Shown: piece by piece, positions 44,867 through 53,927 of the stretch
How the letters are laid out: the number at the start of each line of letters is the position of its first letter
Numbering within the stretch: the first letter of the stretch is position 1
Assembly: GCA_050185825.1 (NCBI GenBank)
Contig: JBFWZA010000010.1
Span: forward strand, 124,001 to 188,000
DNA from: SZUA-309 sp050185825
GTDB lineage: Bacteria > Pseudomonadota > Gammaproteobacteria > Pseudomonadales > Azotimanducaceae
DNA: 64,000 nt
Direction: 5' to 3'
Translations under genes and position numbers: made by a program
The notes under the pieces: model-generated
Databases searched by the model: none
What the model saw: the letters and a program-made list of their open reading frames with translations, nothing else
Told to the model about the DNA's origin: nothing

Positions 44867-45400
44867 TCAGTTCCCCGTCATGCGGGAGGCCAGCTCCTCG
44901 AGCACCTTCTGCGCCGTGCCGGAGAGGCTTTCCCGTGACCATCCGGAACGGGCGGCCGAGCCGCTCCACAGGATCCGGCCGGAGGACAGCTCCACCAGGC
45001 GCAGGCTGAGGCCCACGGCCGGCTCGCCATCCAGACCGCTCTTGTAACGCCACTCCTCCACCGAGCCGCTGATCGCGTAGCGCATGCCCTGCTCGATGGC
45101 CTGCTCGGTGGCCGTGTTCAGGCGTTTGGCGTCGTCGAGAACGGGCAGGCCGTTGGGCTCCGGCTCCGGCTGGTAGATCTGCAGGCGGACGATGCCCCGC
45201 TCCCTCAGCACCGAGAGGGCGATGGATTCCGCCCGCTCCCCGGCGAGCGGCGTCTCCGACCGGTTCAGAAACGGCAGCATGATGATGTCCTCGTTCTCCG
45301 GAATGGCGGCCGCACCGGTCTGAACCCGGGCACTTTGACAGCCCGAGGCCAGCGCCGTGAGGAGCAGGAGCCAGATCATTGTCAGCGTGTGTCTGTACAT
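44867..45400 (-). CDS. pelC: PelC, outer-membrane lipoprotein of Pel export
   Basis: PelC is a periplasm-facing lipoprotein that forms a ring below PelB. The ATG at 45400 (MYRHTLTMIWLLLLTALASGC), 1 nt after the pelB stop, gives a signal peptide with lipobox LASGC; a longer frame from 45451 would sit inside pelB. The mature part follows the PelC pattern (EDIIMLPFLNRSETPLAGERAESIALSVLRERGI, then ISGSVEEWRYKSGLDGEPAVGLSLRLVELSSGRILWSG). The length is 177 aa (P. aeruginosa 172). Confidence 0.95.
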   Translation of the reverse strand: MYRHTLTMIWLLLLTALASGCQSARVQTGAAAIPENEDIIMLPFLNRSETPLAGERAESIALSVLRERGIVRLQIYQPEPEPNGLPVLDDAKRLNTATEQAIEQGMRYAISGSVEEWRYKSGLDGEPAVGLSLRLVELSSGRILWSGSAARSGWSRESLSGTAQKVLEELASRMTGN

Positions 45401-45401
45401 G

Positions 45402-48400
45402 TCAGTGACCGAGTCTTCTTGAGTAAGTGAGGCTCGCGCGGTAGCCGTCACCGCCGACGCCGCCGAGCAGCGAGCTCGAATAGGCGGTGCGGATGCCGAG
45501 CTCGTCGTTGCCCAGCACCTTGAAGCCGAGGCTGGCCTCGAGCTCGAGCGTCGGCGAGCTCTCCGGCCACTGGTAACCCACGCTGGCCCCGAACCGGTAG
45601 CGCGGGCCGGGCAGCTCCCAGCCGAGCTCCCCAGGGTGACCCCGGCTGAGCATGCCGTTCAGTGAGAACCGGTTGGTGGCTTCGGGTAGAAGCCTCTCGC
45701 CCCGGGCGAAGAACAGGTCGTCCGGCAGGCTCACCGCGCCCAGGTCTTCGCTGTTGCGGGTCATGTAGAGGCTCGTACCGAGGGTCAGGTGCGGGGTGCC
45801 GATGAGGAAGGCATGGTCGTAGCGGACCTCCATCTGCCCCCCCTCGCCGACCCGGGTGCCAGAGCGATCGTCGTAGAGGTCGTAGGCGCCCCTGACGCTC
45901 AGCACGTCATGGCGGCCGAGCGTGTTCTGCCAGCCCAGATCCACACCGCTGCGCTGGGTAGCGAGACGGGCGAGCGCCGTGATTTCGGTCAGCTGCTGCC
46001 AGGCCGCGCCGAGCGACAGTCGGTTGCGCCGCCCGAGCGCTAGCTCCTGGCTGGCGACGAAACCACCGATGAGCGCACCGTCACTGTCGAGCGCCGTGAG
46101 CCTGAGCAGGCTGTCGCCGAGGCGGCCGCTGAAACCGACGCTGCCCTGCCAGAGCACCTCGTCCACCGAGCCCGGAATCAGCCTGGCCGCGTCCGTGAGG
46201 GTGTAGAAGTCGAGCTCCGCGTCCAGACGCAGCTCACCGAGCCTGCCCGCACCGCGGAGACGTAAGCCCTCGATATCCAGATCGCTCAAGTTCGTGAACT
46301 CCGGGCCAACCTGCCAGCCGCTGGGGTAGCGGGCGTGGAACGTGGTCGTCAGGGCGCGCAGCTCGTCTCCTTCCGCCATCCCCGAAGTCCTGGCCTCACG
46401 ATAGGCGAGGCCCAATCGATCCAGCGCCAGGGCTGCCTGGATACGCACATCGGCGTTACCGTGCTCGAGCAGCGACTCCAGAACCGGGCGGTTGCGCTGT
46501 TCAGATGCCACCGCCAGCCGGTGCCAGACATCCGGCTCGGGATCCACGTCGAGCCAGTAGCGGGCGGCGGTGTAGTGCTCCTCGGCAAGTGCCTGCGAGA
46601 GGTACAGGGCGGGCAGGTGCTTTCCTGCGAATCCCCGCGCGCCGCGTGCGTCCAGCCAGGCAGCCAGCGCCCGCTGCTGCGCCGGACTCAGGATGTCCGT
46701 GCTCGCGCTTGTCAGGCCGGCGAGGGTCAGCCCGCCTGACACGTTGCCACCGATGGCCTCACCGATCACGTGACGGCGCAGCCGGTAGGCCGGATCCTTC
46801 AGACCCAGGGCGTCCAGAGATCCGGCGTAGGCCAGCAGCAGTCCCAGATCGTCCGGTTGCGCGGCCACGGCGCGGGCGAACCACGCCGCTGCGTGCCGAT
46901 GCTCGCCAAGCCGTGCGTGTCCCGAGGCAAACGCGGGCCAGAGCTCGCTGCGCCGCTCTGCCAGCGGCCGGTAGCGTGCCAGCGCCGTGCGCAGTGCAGG
47001 CTGGTCGTCGGTCTGGGTCAGCGCCCAGAGGTAAGCCGAGACGAGCGCGACGCTGCCCGGATGGTGCTCGAGGCCTCTACCCAGCACCTGCCTCGCCGCA
47101 TCGGCATCGCCTCGTAGCTGGTGGTAGTAAGCCACCAGCTCCCAGTAGTCGGCGGATCCGGCGAGCAGCGCCTCCCGCGCGGACGCATCGGCAAGCAGCG
47201 CTTCCACAAGCTGATAATCGCCGGCTTTCACGGCCCACTGCATCGCCTGCAGGAAGAAGGTCGGATTGTCCAGGCTCGCCCAGGCCTCCATGGCGCGGAA
47301 CCGCACCTCATCCGGCGCGGTGACGGTCAGCGCAAACAGATAGCGCTCGTACTGTGCGGAATCCAGTGGTTCCAGCGTCGCCAGCGCCGCGTAGGCACGA
47401 CCGGCCAGCGCCATGTCGTCCAGAAACCACGCATAGGCAGTCAGCCGACGCCAGAACTCGGCGACTTCCGGGTTTCCTGCAGACAGCATGACGTCCACGG
47501 CCTCTTCCGTGTGGTATCGCTCCCACAGGAGATCGGCCCAGCGGAGCCGTTCCTGAACCGTGAGCGGATGAACGGCAGCAAACGCCCGCCAGCTGGCGTC
47601 CGCTGCTTCCAGATACTCGTTGTCCTTCGTCAGGCCGATCAGCTCGAGCCAGGCAGCCCGGTGTCCTGGCTCCCGCCGGACGTAGTCCGAGAGCACGCGA
47701 ATTCCGGCATCCGGCAGGCCCTGCAGCTCGTAGGCCGTCTTCAGCGCGGTCACCTCCTCGTCGGTCAGCCGTCGCACGCCGGCCAGCCGGGTGAGCAGCC
47801 GCGCCGACACCTCGTAGCGGTACAGTCCCTGGGCGAGTGACCAGGCTTCGGCCACGAACATCTCGTCACCGGTGGCTTCCACCAGTGCCAGCCAGTGCGT
47901 CAGCGCCCGATCCGGATCGCCGTTCCAGCGGTAGACACGGGCGAGCTCCTCGCGTGCCGCGATCTCGTCCGGCTGCCGGGTGAGCAGACGTTCCAGCCAG
48001 ATGGACGCCATGTCGAGACGACCGCTGGCGATGGCAATGCCGGCAAGCTCGAGCAGCGTGCGGCTGTCGAGGCCGGAGCCGTCGCCTACCAGCGCCAGAT
48101 AGGCACTCGTCCGCTGGGCGTCACCCGCGAGCTGAGCAAAGCCTGCCAGCCCGGCGGCGAGCCCGGGTTCCGGACGGTTGCCCGCGAGCCACCGCTCGAT
48201 GAAGGCAAATCCTGCTTCGAAGGTGCCCGCCGCCAGGAAGACGTCGAGGCCCAGGCGCACGCTCGGCTCGTCCAGCTCCAGCCCCACGGCGGCAAAGAGC
48301 CGTGCTGCCGCCGTCGGATCATCCGCTGCCCGCCAGGCGGCCACCGCCTGCAGGAGGTCGCTCAGCTCGCCATGGGCCTGATAGCGGCGTTCGAAGAACT

Positions 48401-48884
48401 GCGCCGCGAGTCGAGGCTGATCAATGGCGTACGCAGCCCGCCCGAAAGCCGCCAGCACCGTTTCGTCCAGGTCCGGATCGTCCACCGCGGCCGTCAGATC
48501 GCGCTCGAGCAGCGCCTCCCAGCGGCGGCGATCCGGGCCGGGCCTGCTCGCATAGCCGAGCTCGAGGATCAGCGTGGCGCGCAGCACACTGGGCGGAAAT
48601 TCCTCCGAGCCGACGATGGCCCAGGCTTCCTTCAGCGCGCCGATCTGCTGGTACTGAGCGGCGAGCAGCATCCTGAGCTCCGCATCGTCCGGATACATGG
48701 CAACCAGCAGGCGCGCATAGGCGATGGAGACGTGATCCGCCCTGCCCTCGGCGAGCATCTGCCGGAAGAACTCCTCGCGCGGCAGCAGCCAGGCGAGCAC
48801 CAGCACCAGCGCGCAGGCAAAGGACACCATCATCCTGACATCGAGGATGGGCTCGTTGCGCCTATCGACATACCAGGCGCGCAT
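45402..48884 (-). CDS. pelB: PelB, TPR scaffold and outer-membrane porin of Pel export
   Basis: PelB is the Pel exporter: an inner-membrane-anchored TPR superhelix in the periplasm and a C-terminal 16-strand beta-barrel. I chose the ATG at 48884 (MRAWYVDRRNEPILDVRMMVSFACALVLVLAWLLPREEF), giving 1160 aa, close to the P. aeruginosa 1193. A single membrane helix is at about 17-37. TPR-like helical repeats run to about residue 850 (for example ARLLVAMYPDDAELRMLLAAQYQQ). The barrel shows alternating strands (LRGAGRLGELRLDAELDFYTL) and ends with RASLTYSRRLGH. It overlaps pelA by 23 nt. Confidence 0.95.
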   Translation of the reverse strand: MRAWYVDRRNEPILDVRMMVSFACALVLVLAWLLPREEFFRQMLAEGRADHVSIAYARLLVAMYPDDAELRMLLAAQYQQIGALKEAWAIVGSEEFPPSVLRATLILELGYASRPGPDRRRWEALLERDLTAAVDDPDLDETVLAAFGRAAYAIDQPRLAAQFFERRYQAHGELSDLLQAVAAWRAADDPTAAARLFAAVGLELDEPSVRLGLDVFLAAGTFEAGFAFIERWLAGNRPEPGLAAGLAGFAQLAGDAQRTSAYLALVGDGSGLDSRTLLELAGIAIASGRLDMASIWLERLLTRQPDEIAAREELARVYRWNGDPDRALTHWLALVEATGDEMFVAEAWSLAQGLYRYEVSARLLTRLAGVRRLTDEEVTALKTAYELQGLPDAGIRVLSDYVRREPGHRAAWLELIGLTKDNEYLEAADASWRAFAAVHPLTVQERLRWADLLWERYHTEEAVDVMLSAGNPEVAEFWRRLTAYAWFLDDMALAGRAYAALATLEPLDSAQYERYLFALTVTAPDEVRFRAMEAWASLDNPTFFLQAMQWAVKAGDYQLVEALLADASAREALLAGSADYWELVAYYHQLRGDADAARQVLGRGLEHHPGSVALVSAYLWALTQTDDQPALRTALARYRPLAERRSELWPAFASGHARLGEHRHAAAWFARAVAAQPDDLGLLLAYAGSLDALGLKDPAYRLRRHVIGEAIGGNVSGGLTLAGLTSASTDILSPAQQRALAAWLDARGARGFAGKHLPALYLSQALAEEHYTAARYWLDVDPEPDVWHRLAVASEQRNRPVLESLLEHGNADVRIQAALALDRLGLAYREARTSGMAEGDELRALTTTFHARYPSGWQVGPEFTNLSDLDIEGLRLRGAGRLGELRLDAELDFYTLTDAARLIPGSVDEVLWQGSVGFSGRLGDSLLRLTALDSDGALIGGFVASQELALGRRNRLSLGAAWQQLTEITALARLATQRSGVDLGWQNTLGRHDVLSVRGAYDLYDDRSGTRVGEGGQMEVRYDHAFLIGTPHLTLGTSLYMTRNSEDLGAVSLPDDLFFARGERLLPEATNRFSLNGMLSRGHPGELGWELPGPRYRFGASVGYQWPESSPTLELEASLGFKVLGNDELGIRTAYSSSLLGGVGGDGYRASLTYSRRLGH

Positions 48885-51693
48885 CACCCGTATCCTTCTC
48901 TGCGAGCTCGAACGTGACGGTGGGTCCTGCTCCCTCCCGAGCCGGTTCCGCCCTGCCCGCGCGCCGCTCTCCACCGGGGAGCGTCAGGGTGCAGGTCTGT
49001 GTGCCGTGCACGGAGAAGACCACCGGCAGCGCGCCGGAGAATCGCAGCGCCACGGATCCATCCGTCTGCCGGTGCCAGCGCGCGATGCGGGCGTTGGCCC
49101 GCGCCAGGACGATGCCAGGCGGCGGCGTCTGTGAGAGGGCGAAGCGAACCGACTCGCCGCTCAAGTGCAGGTAGCGGTCGTCGTTGATCCGCACCTGCCC
49201 GGCCAGCGCACCGTCCAGCGGCACCGCGAAGCCGCTGCCGGCCGGCAAGCGCAGCGTTCTCAGGCTGCCGAGGTCGCCGGCCACCCAGTTTCCGTCCAGG
49301 TCCCGATAGAGCCAGGCCCGGTGGTAGTCCCGCACGCGCTCGGCAAAGCCGGACAGAGGCACCGGCAGCACCTCCTGCGCCAGTGCCCATCGATAGACCT
49401 CATGCAGGGCGCGGATGCTGGCGGGCTTGGTCGCGCTGTAGAAGTGGTAGTAGATGCTGATGGGCTTCAGCCGCCGGGGTTTGTCGGTGAGCTCGAAGGT
49501 CTCCACCGCCTTCCGGTAGCCATAGAACGGTCCGGTCCAGTTGTTGGTGTAGACGTTTTCGTTCATCGCCGGTGCATAGACCTGCAGCGCGTTGCCCTCG
49601 AGCCGGGCCTGGGGCCAGACGTTGAGCAGCGACTCGTCCGCGGCGATCACCACCGTGTTGCCGCCGTTCACGTTGACCAGCCCCCGTGCCTCCAGGCGAT
49701 CGAGGGCGTGCCGGTCCGGATCGGCGGAGCCCGTCCAGAGGAACACCGCCACCTGCTTGTCCGGCGGCGCGAGCGTTCGGTTGATGTAGTCGATGGAGCC
49801 GTCGATCTCCCGCTCGAGCGACATCCGGTAGCCGGGAATCGGCAGGTTCATGCCGTACTCCACCGGCGTGTCCTCGGTCACCGTCTCCGGCCGCCAGTAG
49901 AAGGGGTGGCTGTAGGAGTGGCTGGCAATCTCCACGTTCGGATGCCGGAAGATCGCCCTGGCCTGCGCCTCGAGTTCCGCGGCGCGATCCGGATAGAGGC
50001 CGGTGGTGGCCACCTCGCCCTCGATGACGGAGATCGTGTGTGGCACATCGTAGGTTTCGAGGAACTCGGTCATGAGCACCTCGGCAGACAGGGGCGACCC
50101 CGGCAGGAAGGCCAGGGAGGGAAATCCGTCGCCATCGACGTGAACGGTGAGCAGCCGGCTGCCGTTCTCCGTGGTGGTGTCGAAGACGGGCCTCGGCTCG
50201 TGGGCCAGCGCCCGGGCGAGAAACTGGTACGGGTCGAGCAGCCAGCGGCGCCGGCCGTTGCCGTAGTCCTCGACGATGTAGGGGTGCAGAGCCATCCCAC
50301 CCCACGCACCCTGAACCACCGGGGTGACCGACGAGCCGCCTTCCAGCCCGATCTCGAGACTCACCTCGTTCGACGCCGACGCATTCGCAACCGGCGGGAT
50401 CTGGTACAGACGCAGCCGCAGGGGCGCTTCGAACTGTCCTACGACGTCTGAAGTCGACGCCACGGAGCGGGCGACCGGTCGGCTGCCTGCCTGAACTCGA
50501 GCCAGTCCCAGACGGTCCAGCACGCGGGTCGAGTAAGTGGGCAGCGTCGCCAGCACGGCGAGCCGGTATCCGGCATCCAGCGTCCCGAGCAGCCAGTCCT
50601 CGAACCAGTCCAGCGAATCGGTGTCGTCGGGTTCGAGCCAGGTCACCACACCGGCATGCACGCCGGGAATCAGCAGCGGCGGGCCGTCGCGCATCACGTC
50701 GCGGTACTCCACCACGTAACCCAACCAGTCGAAGACCACGCCGAACATCACGTGCACGTCACGCTCCGTGAGCAGCGCGTCGGCCTGCCGGTGCAGCACG
50801 ACCACCCGGCGCGGCACCGGCACCAGGTCCGACGTGCCCAGATCCGTCAGTGCCGGTTCGGCCACCCAGGCATCGAAGCCGTGCGCTTGGATGCGCCGCG
50901 CGATCTCGGCCCGGCGGTCGGCATCCTGGTGCGGCGCGTAGTCGATCACAACGATCTCGCCCGCATGGGCCCGGGCTTCGTCGAGCCGATCGAGCAGCCA
51001 GTCGCGATCCGCCTCGCTCACGGTGCGGTAGGTGTCGTCGGCCGCGCTCCAGCCCTGATAGAGCGACTCGACAGCCACGGCGGCCACGGGCTGCGGCAGG
51101 TCGGCCAGAACCTCGAAGCCGCGGTTGAGCATCAGCTCGAGATCCGGGTACCGACGCTGGATGTCGCCGATCAGGCGGATCAGCGCCTGGCGCTGGTGTT
51201 CCCGATCTTCGAGCAGATGGTGGCTGTCCAGGGTGTCCAGAAAGACCCCGTCGTAGCCCCATGCAGACAGCGGCGCCAGCCGGGTTTCCAGCAGGAGCGT
51301 CCGCCAGGCGGGGTGGGAAAGGTCCGCTACCCGGGTTCGCCAGGCCGGGTTGGTTCCAGGGAGCGCAGCCGCGGGCAGCGTGCCGAACAGCGGATCCGCC
51401 GGTTCGATCTCTCCGACGCTGACATACGCGTGCACGCGAACGCCGGCAGCCTTGAGCGCCAGGACTTCCGAAACATCCACCTGGTTCGGATCCAGAACGA
51501 CACGATCATAGGCACCGAGCTCGGCGATGGGCGGCTCGGTGCCATAGAAGAAAGCGGTGCGGGCCAGCACGGCCGGCTGCCACAGACCGAGGAGCAGAAT
51601 CAGCAGCTGAATCATCAGCAAGGGCAGCCGGCACCCTCGGCACACCGTCGCCGTGAATCTACCGCCATCATCTCTGCCCAGGACCACTTCCAT
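48862..51693 (-). CDS. pelA: PelA, periplasmic Pel deacetylase/hydrolase
   Basis: PelA partly deacetylates and can hydrolyse Pel in the periplasm. After the signal segment (LPLLMIQLLILLLGLWQPAVLA) come an N-terminal GH-type TIM-barrel domain (TAFFYGTEPPIAELGAYDRVVLDPNQVD, YVSVGEIEP, GYDGVFLDTLDS), a middle Rossmann-like domain, a CE4-like deacetylase domain (LTVHVDGDGFPSLAF, then HPNVEIASHSYSHPFYW with the metal-binding His pair), and a C-terminal beta-sandwich. The length is ~944 aa (P. aeruginosa 948). The start is uncertain: ATG 51693 is given; GTG 51645 would give a more typical 28-aa signal peptide, and none has a strong ribosome-binding site. Confidence 0.94.
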   Translation of the reverse strand: MEVVLGRDDGGRFTATVCRGCRLPLLMIQLLILLLGLWQPAVLARTAFFYGTEPPIAELGAYDRVVLDPNQVDVSEVLALKAAGVRVHAYVSVGEIEPADPLFGTLPAAALPGTNPAWRTRVADLSHPAWRTLLLETRLAPLSAWGYDGVFLDTLDSHHLLEDREHQRQALIRLIGDIQRRYPDLELMLNRGFEVLADLPQPVAAVAVESLYQGWSAADDTYRTVSEADRDWLLDRLDEARAHAGEIVVIDYAPHQDADRRAEIARRIQAHGFDAWVAEPALTDLGTSDLVPVPRRVVVLHRQADALLTERDVHVMFGVVFDWLGYVVEYRDVMRDGPPLLIPGVHAGVVTWLEPDDTDSLDWFEDWLLGTLDAGYRLAVLATLPTYSTRVLDRLGLARVQAGSRPVARSVASTSDVVGQFEAPLRLRLYQIPPVANASASNEVSLEIGLEGGSSVTPVVQGAWGGMALHPYIVEDYGNGRRRWLLDPYQFLARALAHEPRPVFDTTTENGSRLLTVHVDGDGFPSLAFLPGSPLSAEVLMTEFLETYDVPHTISVIEGEVATTGLYPDRAAELEAQARAIFRHPNVEIASHSYSHPFYWRPETVTEDTPVEYGMNLPIPGYRMSLEREIDGSIDYINRTLAPPDKQVAVFLWTGSADPDRHALDRLEARGLVNVNGGNTVVIAADESLLNVWPQARLEGNALQVYAPAMNENVYTNNWTGPFYGYRKAVETFELTDKPRRLKPISIYYHFYSATKPASIRALHEVYRWALAQEVLPVPLSGFAERVRDYHRAWLYRDLDGNWVAGDLGSLRTLRLPAGSGFAVPLDGALAGQVRINDDRYLHLSGESVRFALSQTPPPGIVLARANARIARWHRQTDGSVALRFSGALPVVFSVHGTQTCTLTLPGGERRAGRAEPAREGAGPTVTFELAEKDTGDARLVCR

Positions 51694-51740
51694 GTCATCT
51701 GCTCTGCATCCCGGCATTCCGATTGCCGGGGCGCGCCGGC

Positions 51741-53273
51741 TCAGGCGATGTCCGAGTACAGAACTACCTGCGCCTTGCCGTGCTGCTTGGCGTACTTCAA
51801 CGCCTCGTCCGCTGCCTGGAGCAGCTGCTGCCCCGTGAACTCGCGCGAGCCGTCGAACGTGGCAAGGCCGATGGAGATGTGCAGCTCCACCTGGTTGCCA
51901 TCCACCTCGTGACGGGTGGTGTTGAAGGCATTGAGTATTCTGTTGCAGACAACGAGCGCGTTCTCCGAGCTTTCGCCGCCGAGCAGCAGCACGAACTCGT
52001 CACCGCCGAACCGGGACAGCGCGTCGTTCTCGCGGATCTGCCGTGACAGCAGCCGGGCAGTGCTGCGCAGAATCTCGTCTCCCGCGCTGTGGCTGTAGGT
52101 ATCGTTGACGGCCTTGAATCCATCCAGATCCATGAATGCGAGGCTCAAGGGAAACTCGAGCTTCCGTGCCCTCGACACCCACTCCGCCAGATGTTTTTCC
52201 ATGAAGTCCCGGTTCTTCAGCCCGGTGAGCTTGTCGGTGTGGTTGGCCTGCTCGAGGGACTGAGCGCGGTTGCCCAGCGAATCGATCTCCTGCTGCAGGG
52301 CGGAGATCTCCCGCCGCGCGGAGAGGCTCACGTCGGTGAGCAGTTTGCGGGCCCGGTCCAGAATGTCAGCGGCGATCTCCACATCCATGATGTCCATGCC
52401 GAACTGGCTTTCCACATCCGGTATGCGCTGCTCCACCTTGCTCAGCACGCCGAACGTGGCCTGCTCGTCGAGGCCCATACGGTCCTGCATCATGACGCTG
52501 AACGCCGCGATCCCCGACTCGCCGGGATCCGTGAGCAGGATGTCCGACAGCCGGCTCGCGACGCTCACACAGTCGACGAAGCGCTGCACCTCCGGCGCCA
52601 CGTCCGCGGCAGAGGCGTCGTGACTGAAGCGCACGGCAGCGCAGATGATTTCAGGCAGAGACCACTTCTCCAGCAGCCAGGCGCCGATCCAGGCGTGATC
52701 CACGCCCAGCACCTCGGCCTCCTGCTTCGCGAGCGCCGCATGGATCTTCGGGTTCTCGAAGCTCTGGTACTGCTCGGGCATCAGCTTGTCCAGCACCTGC
52801 AGACCGATGTCCTGCAGCAGACCGGCCAGAAACAGCTCCTCGATGTTCTCGGCGCCGATGGCGACACCGATCTCGCGGGCACCGATGGCCGTCAGCAGCG
52901 AACGCTTCCAGTAGTGCACCAGATCGATGCCGCCGCCTTTGTTCTTGCGCAGCGTGTTCACGAGCGAGAAAGACAGCGCCAGCGTCATCGCCGCGGCCTG
53001 ACCCAGGGTCAGCAGCGCCTGAGCCAGGTTCGTCACCTCACGACGCCTCGCATACATGGCCGAATTCGCCGTCTTGAGGATCTTCGCCACCAGCGCCGGA
53101 TCCTTGGTGAGCTCGTCCATCAGCTCCTTGATGTCGGACTCCGGATCCCGAAGCAGCTCGATGATCCGCGTGACGATGTCTGGCGGGCTTGGCAGGTCGT
53201 CCATTTTCTCGAGCTGGACGAGCAGGTTCGACAGTGATTCTTCGGTTGTGCGGTTACTCGCAGGTGTCTGCAT
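51741..53273 (-). CDS. HDOD-GGDEF diguanylate cyclase at the head of the pel operon
   Basis: This is a 510-aa cytosolic protein with an N-terminal HDOD domain (about residues 20-220: LPSPPDIVTRIIELLRDPESDIKELMDELTKDPALVAKILKTANSAMY and EELFLAGLLQDIGLQVLDKL). A long helical linker/coiled coil (about 300-345) leads to a C-terminal GGDEF domain (TDKLTGLKNRDFMEKHL). The catalytic GGDEF is intact at residues 423-427 and an RxxD inhibition site (REND, 414-417) is five residues before it. It should make c-di-GMP and be product-inhibited. It lies at most 47 nt ahead of pelA on the same strand, so it is probably cotranscribed and supplies the PelD ligand. Confidence 0.92.
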   Translation of the reverse strand: MQTPASNRTTEESLSNLLVQLEKMDDLPSPPDIVTRIIELLRDPESDIKELMDELTKDPALVAKILKTANSAMYARRREVTNLAQALLTLGQAAAMTLALSFSLVNTLRKNKGGGIDLVHYWKRSLLTAIGAREIGVAIGAENIEELFLAGLLQDIGLQVLDKLMPEQYQSFENPKIHAALAKQEAEVLGVDHAWIGAWLLEKWSLPEIICAAVRFSHDASAADVAPEVQRFVDCVSVASRLSDILLTDPGESGIAAFSVMMQDRMGLDEQATFGVLSKVEQRIPDVESQFGMDIMDVEIAADILDRARKLLTDVSLSARREISALQQEIDSLGNRAQSLEQANHTDKLTGLKNRDFMEKHLAEWVSRARKLEFPLSLAFMDLDGFKAVNDTYSHSAGDEILRSTARLLSRQIRENDALSRFGGDEFVLLLGGESSENALVVCNRILNAFNTTRHEVDGNQVELHISIGLATFDGSREFTGQQLLQAADEALKYAKQHGKAQVVLYSDIA

Positions 53274-53412
53274 CCTTGCAATGGCCTTGTTCTCGGTTTC
53301 TTTTCACAAACACGGAGCCGGGGGGCAGTGCGCCCCACCCCCGACAACGTGACCTCGTTCACACTGTGACAACCGGGGCGTGCCTGACGGAGCTACCGGT
53401 CGCCTTTCCGCT

Positions 53413-53439
53413 CTATCGGCCGCAGACCCGCCTTCTTGA
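53413..53439 (-). promoter_or_regulatory. Possible sigma-28-like promoter for the cyclase-pel operon
   Basis: On the minus strand: TCAA, 15 nt, GCCGATAG; 3 of 4 and 7 of 8 matches to the sigma-28 consensus. It is 140 nt upstream of the cyclase start, in the 277-nt gap before the next gene. A second perfect -10 (GCCGATAA, minus strand, 53492-53499) lies further up but lacks a -35. The match is weaker than for fliC, so a chance hit is quite possible. Confidence 0.35.
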
Positions 53440-53550
53440 CCCTCAGGAACGGGACACCCGTCACAACTCCACAACCTGCTCAAAAGGCTTTTTATCGGCG
53501 TCCAGGCACAGGTAGGATCGGAGGTCGGCAAAGCGGGCGGGGGAAGGCAC

Positions 53551-53922
53551 GTGACACGCAGACTGACAACCGGGCTGGCACTGGCGGCAGGCCTGTGTCT
53601 GCTGGCAGCACAGACACTGGCAGCACACCACCTCAACGGCACCTGGAAGCTCGACGTGGTGCTGGGCGACGCCCAGGGCGGCACAGCGACCGTTACGCTC
53701 GCGGAGCGGGCGGGCGGGAAGCTGGAAGGCACCTACACCGGCGCCGTGGGATCCGATCTGGCGGTGACCGGCACGGTGGATGCCGCCCACGTGGTCTTCG
53801 GCTTCGACTCTCCCGTCGGCAGGGTCACCTTCGACGGCACGTATGCGGAGGGCCGGCTCAGCGGTACCGCCGACTACGGCATGGGCGGCAAGGGAACCTT
53901 CAGCGGCGGAAAATCGCCTTGA
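53551..53922 (+). CDS. Small secreted beta-barrel/lipocalin-like protein
   Basis: This is a 123-aa exported protein with a GTG start (VTRRLTTGLALAAGLCLLAAQTLAAHHLNGTWKLDVVLGDAQGG) and signal cleavage near Ala25. The mature part is beta-strand rich with repeated short GxW/GxY turns (LNGTWKLDV, KLEGTYTGAV, VTFDGTYAEG, RLSGTADYGMGGKGTFSG). These suggest a small lipocalin or calycin-like barrel. No function is known. Its stop overlaps the start region of the MFS gene, so the two may be one transcription unit. Confidence 0.65.
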   Translation: MTRRLTTGLALAAGLCLLAAQTLAAHHLNGTWKLDVVLGDAQGGTATVTLAERAGGKLEGTYTGAVGSDLAVTGTVDAAHVVFGFDSPVGRVTFDGTYAEGRLSGTADYGMGGKGTFSGGKSP

Positions 53923-53927
53923 GCGTG

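Noticed and set aside
53492..53499. Perfect sigma-28 -10 element (GCCGATAA, minus strand)
   Set aside because: No TAAA-like -35 at 14-16 nt spacing, so it is mentioned only alongside the better box at 53413-53439.
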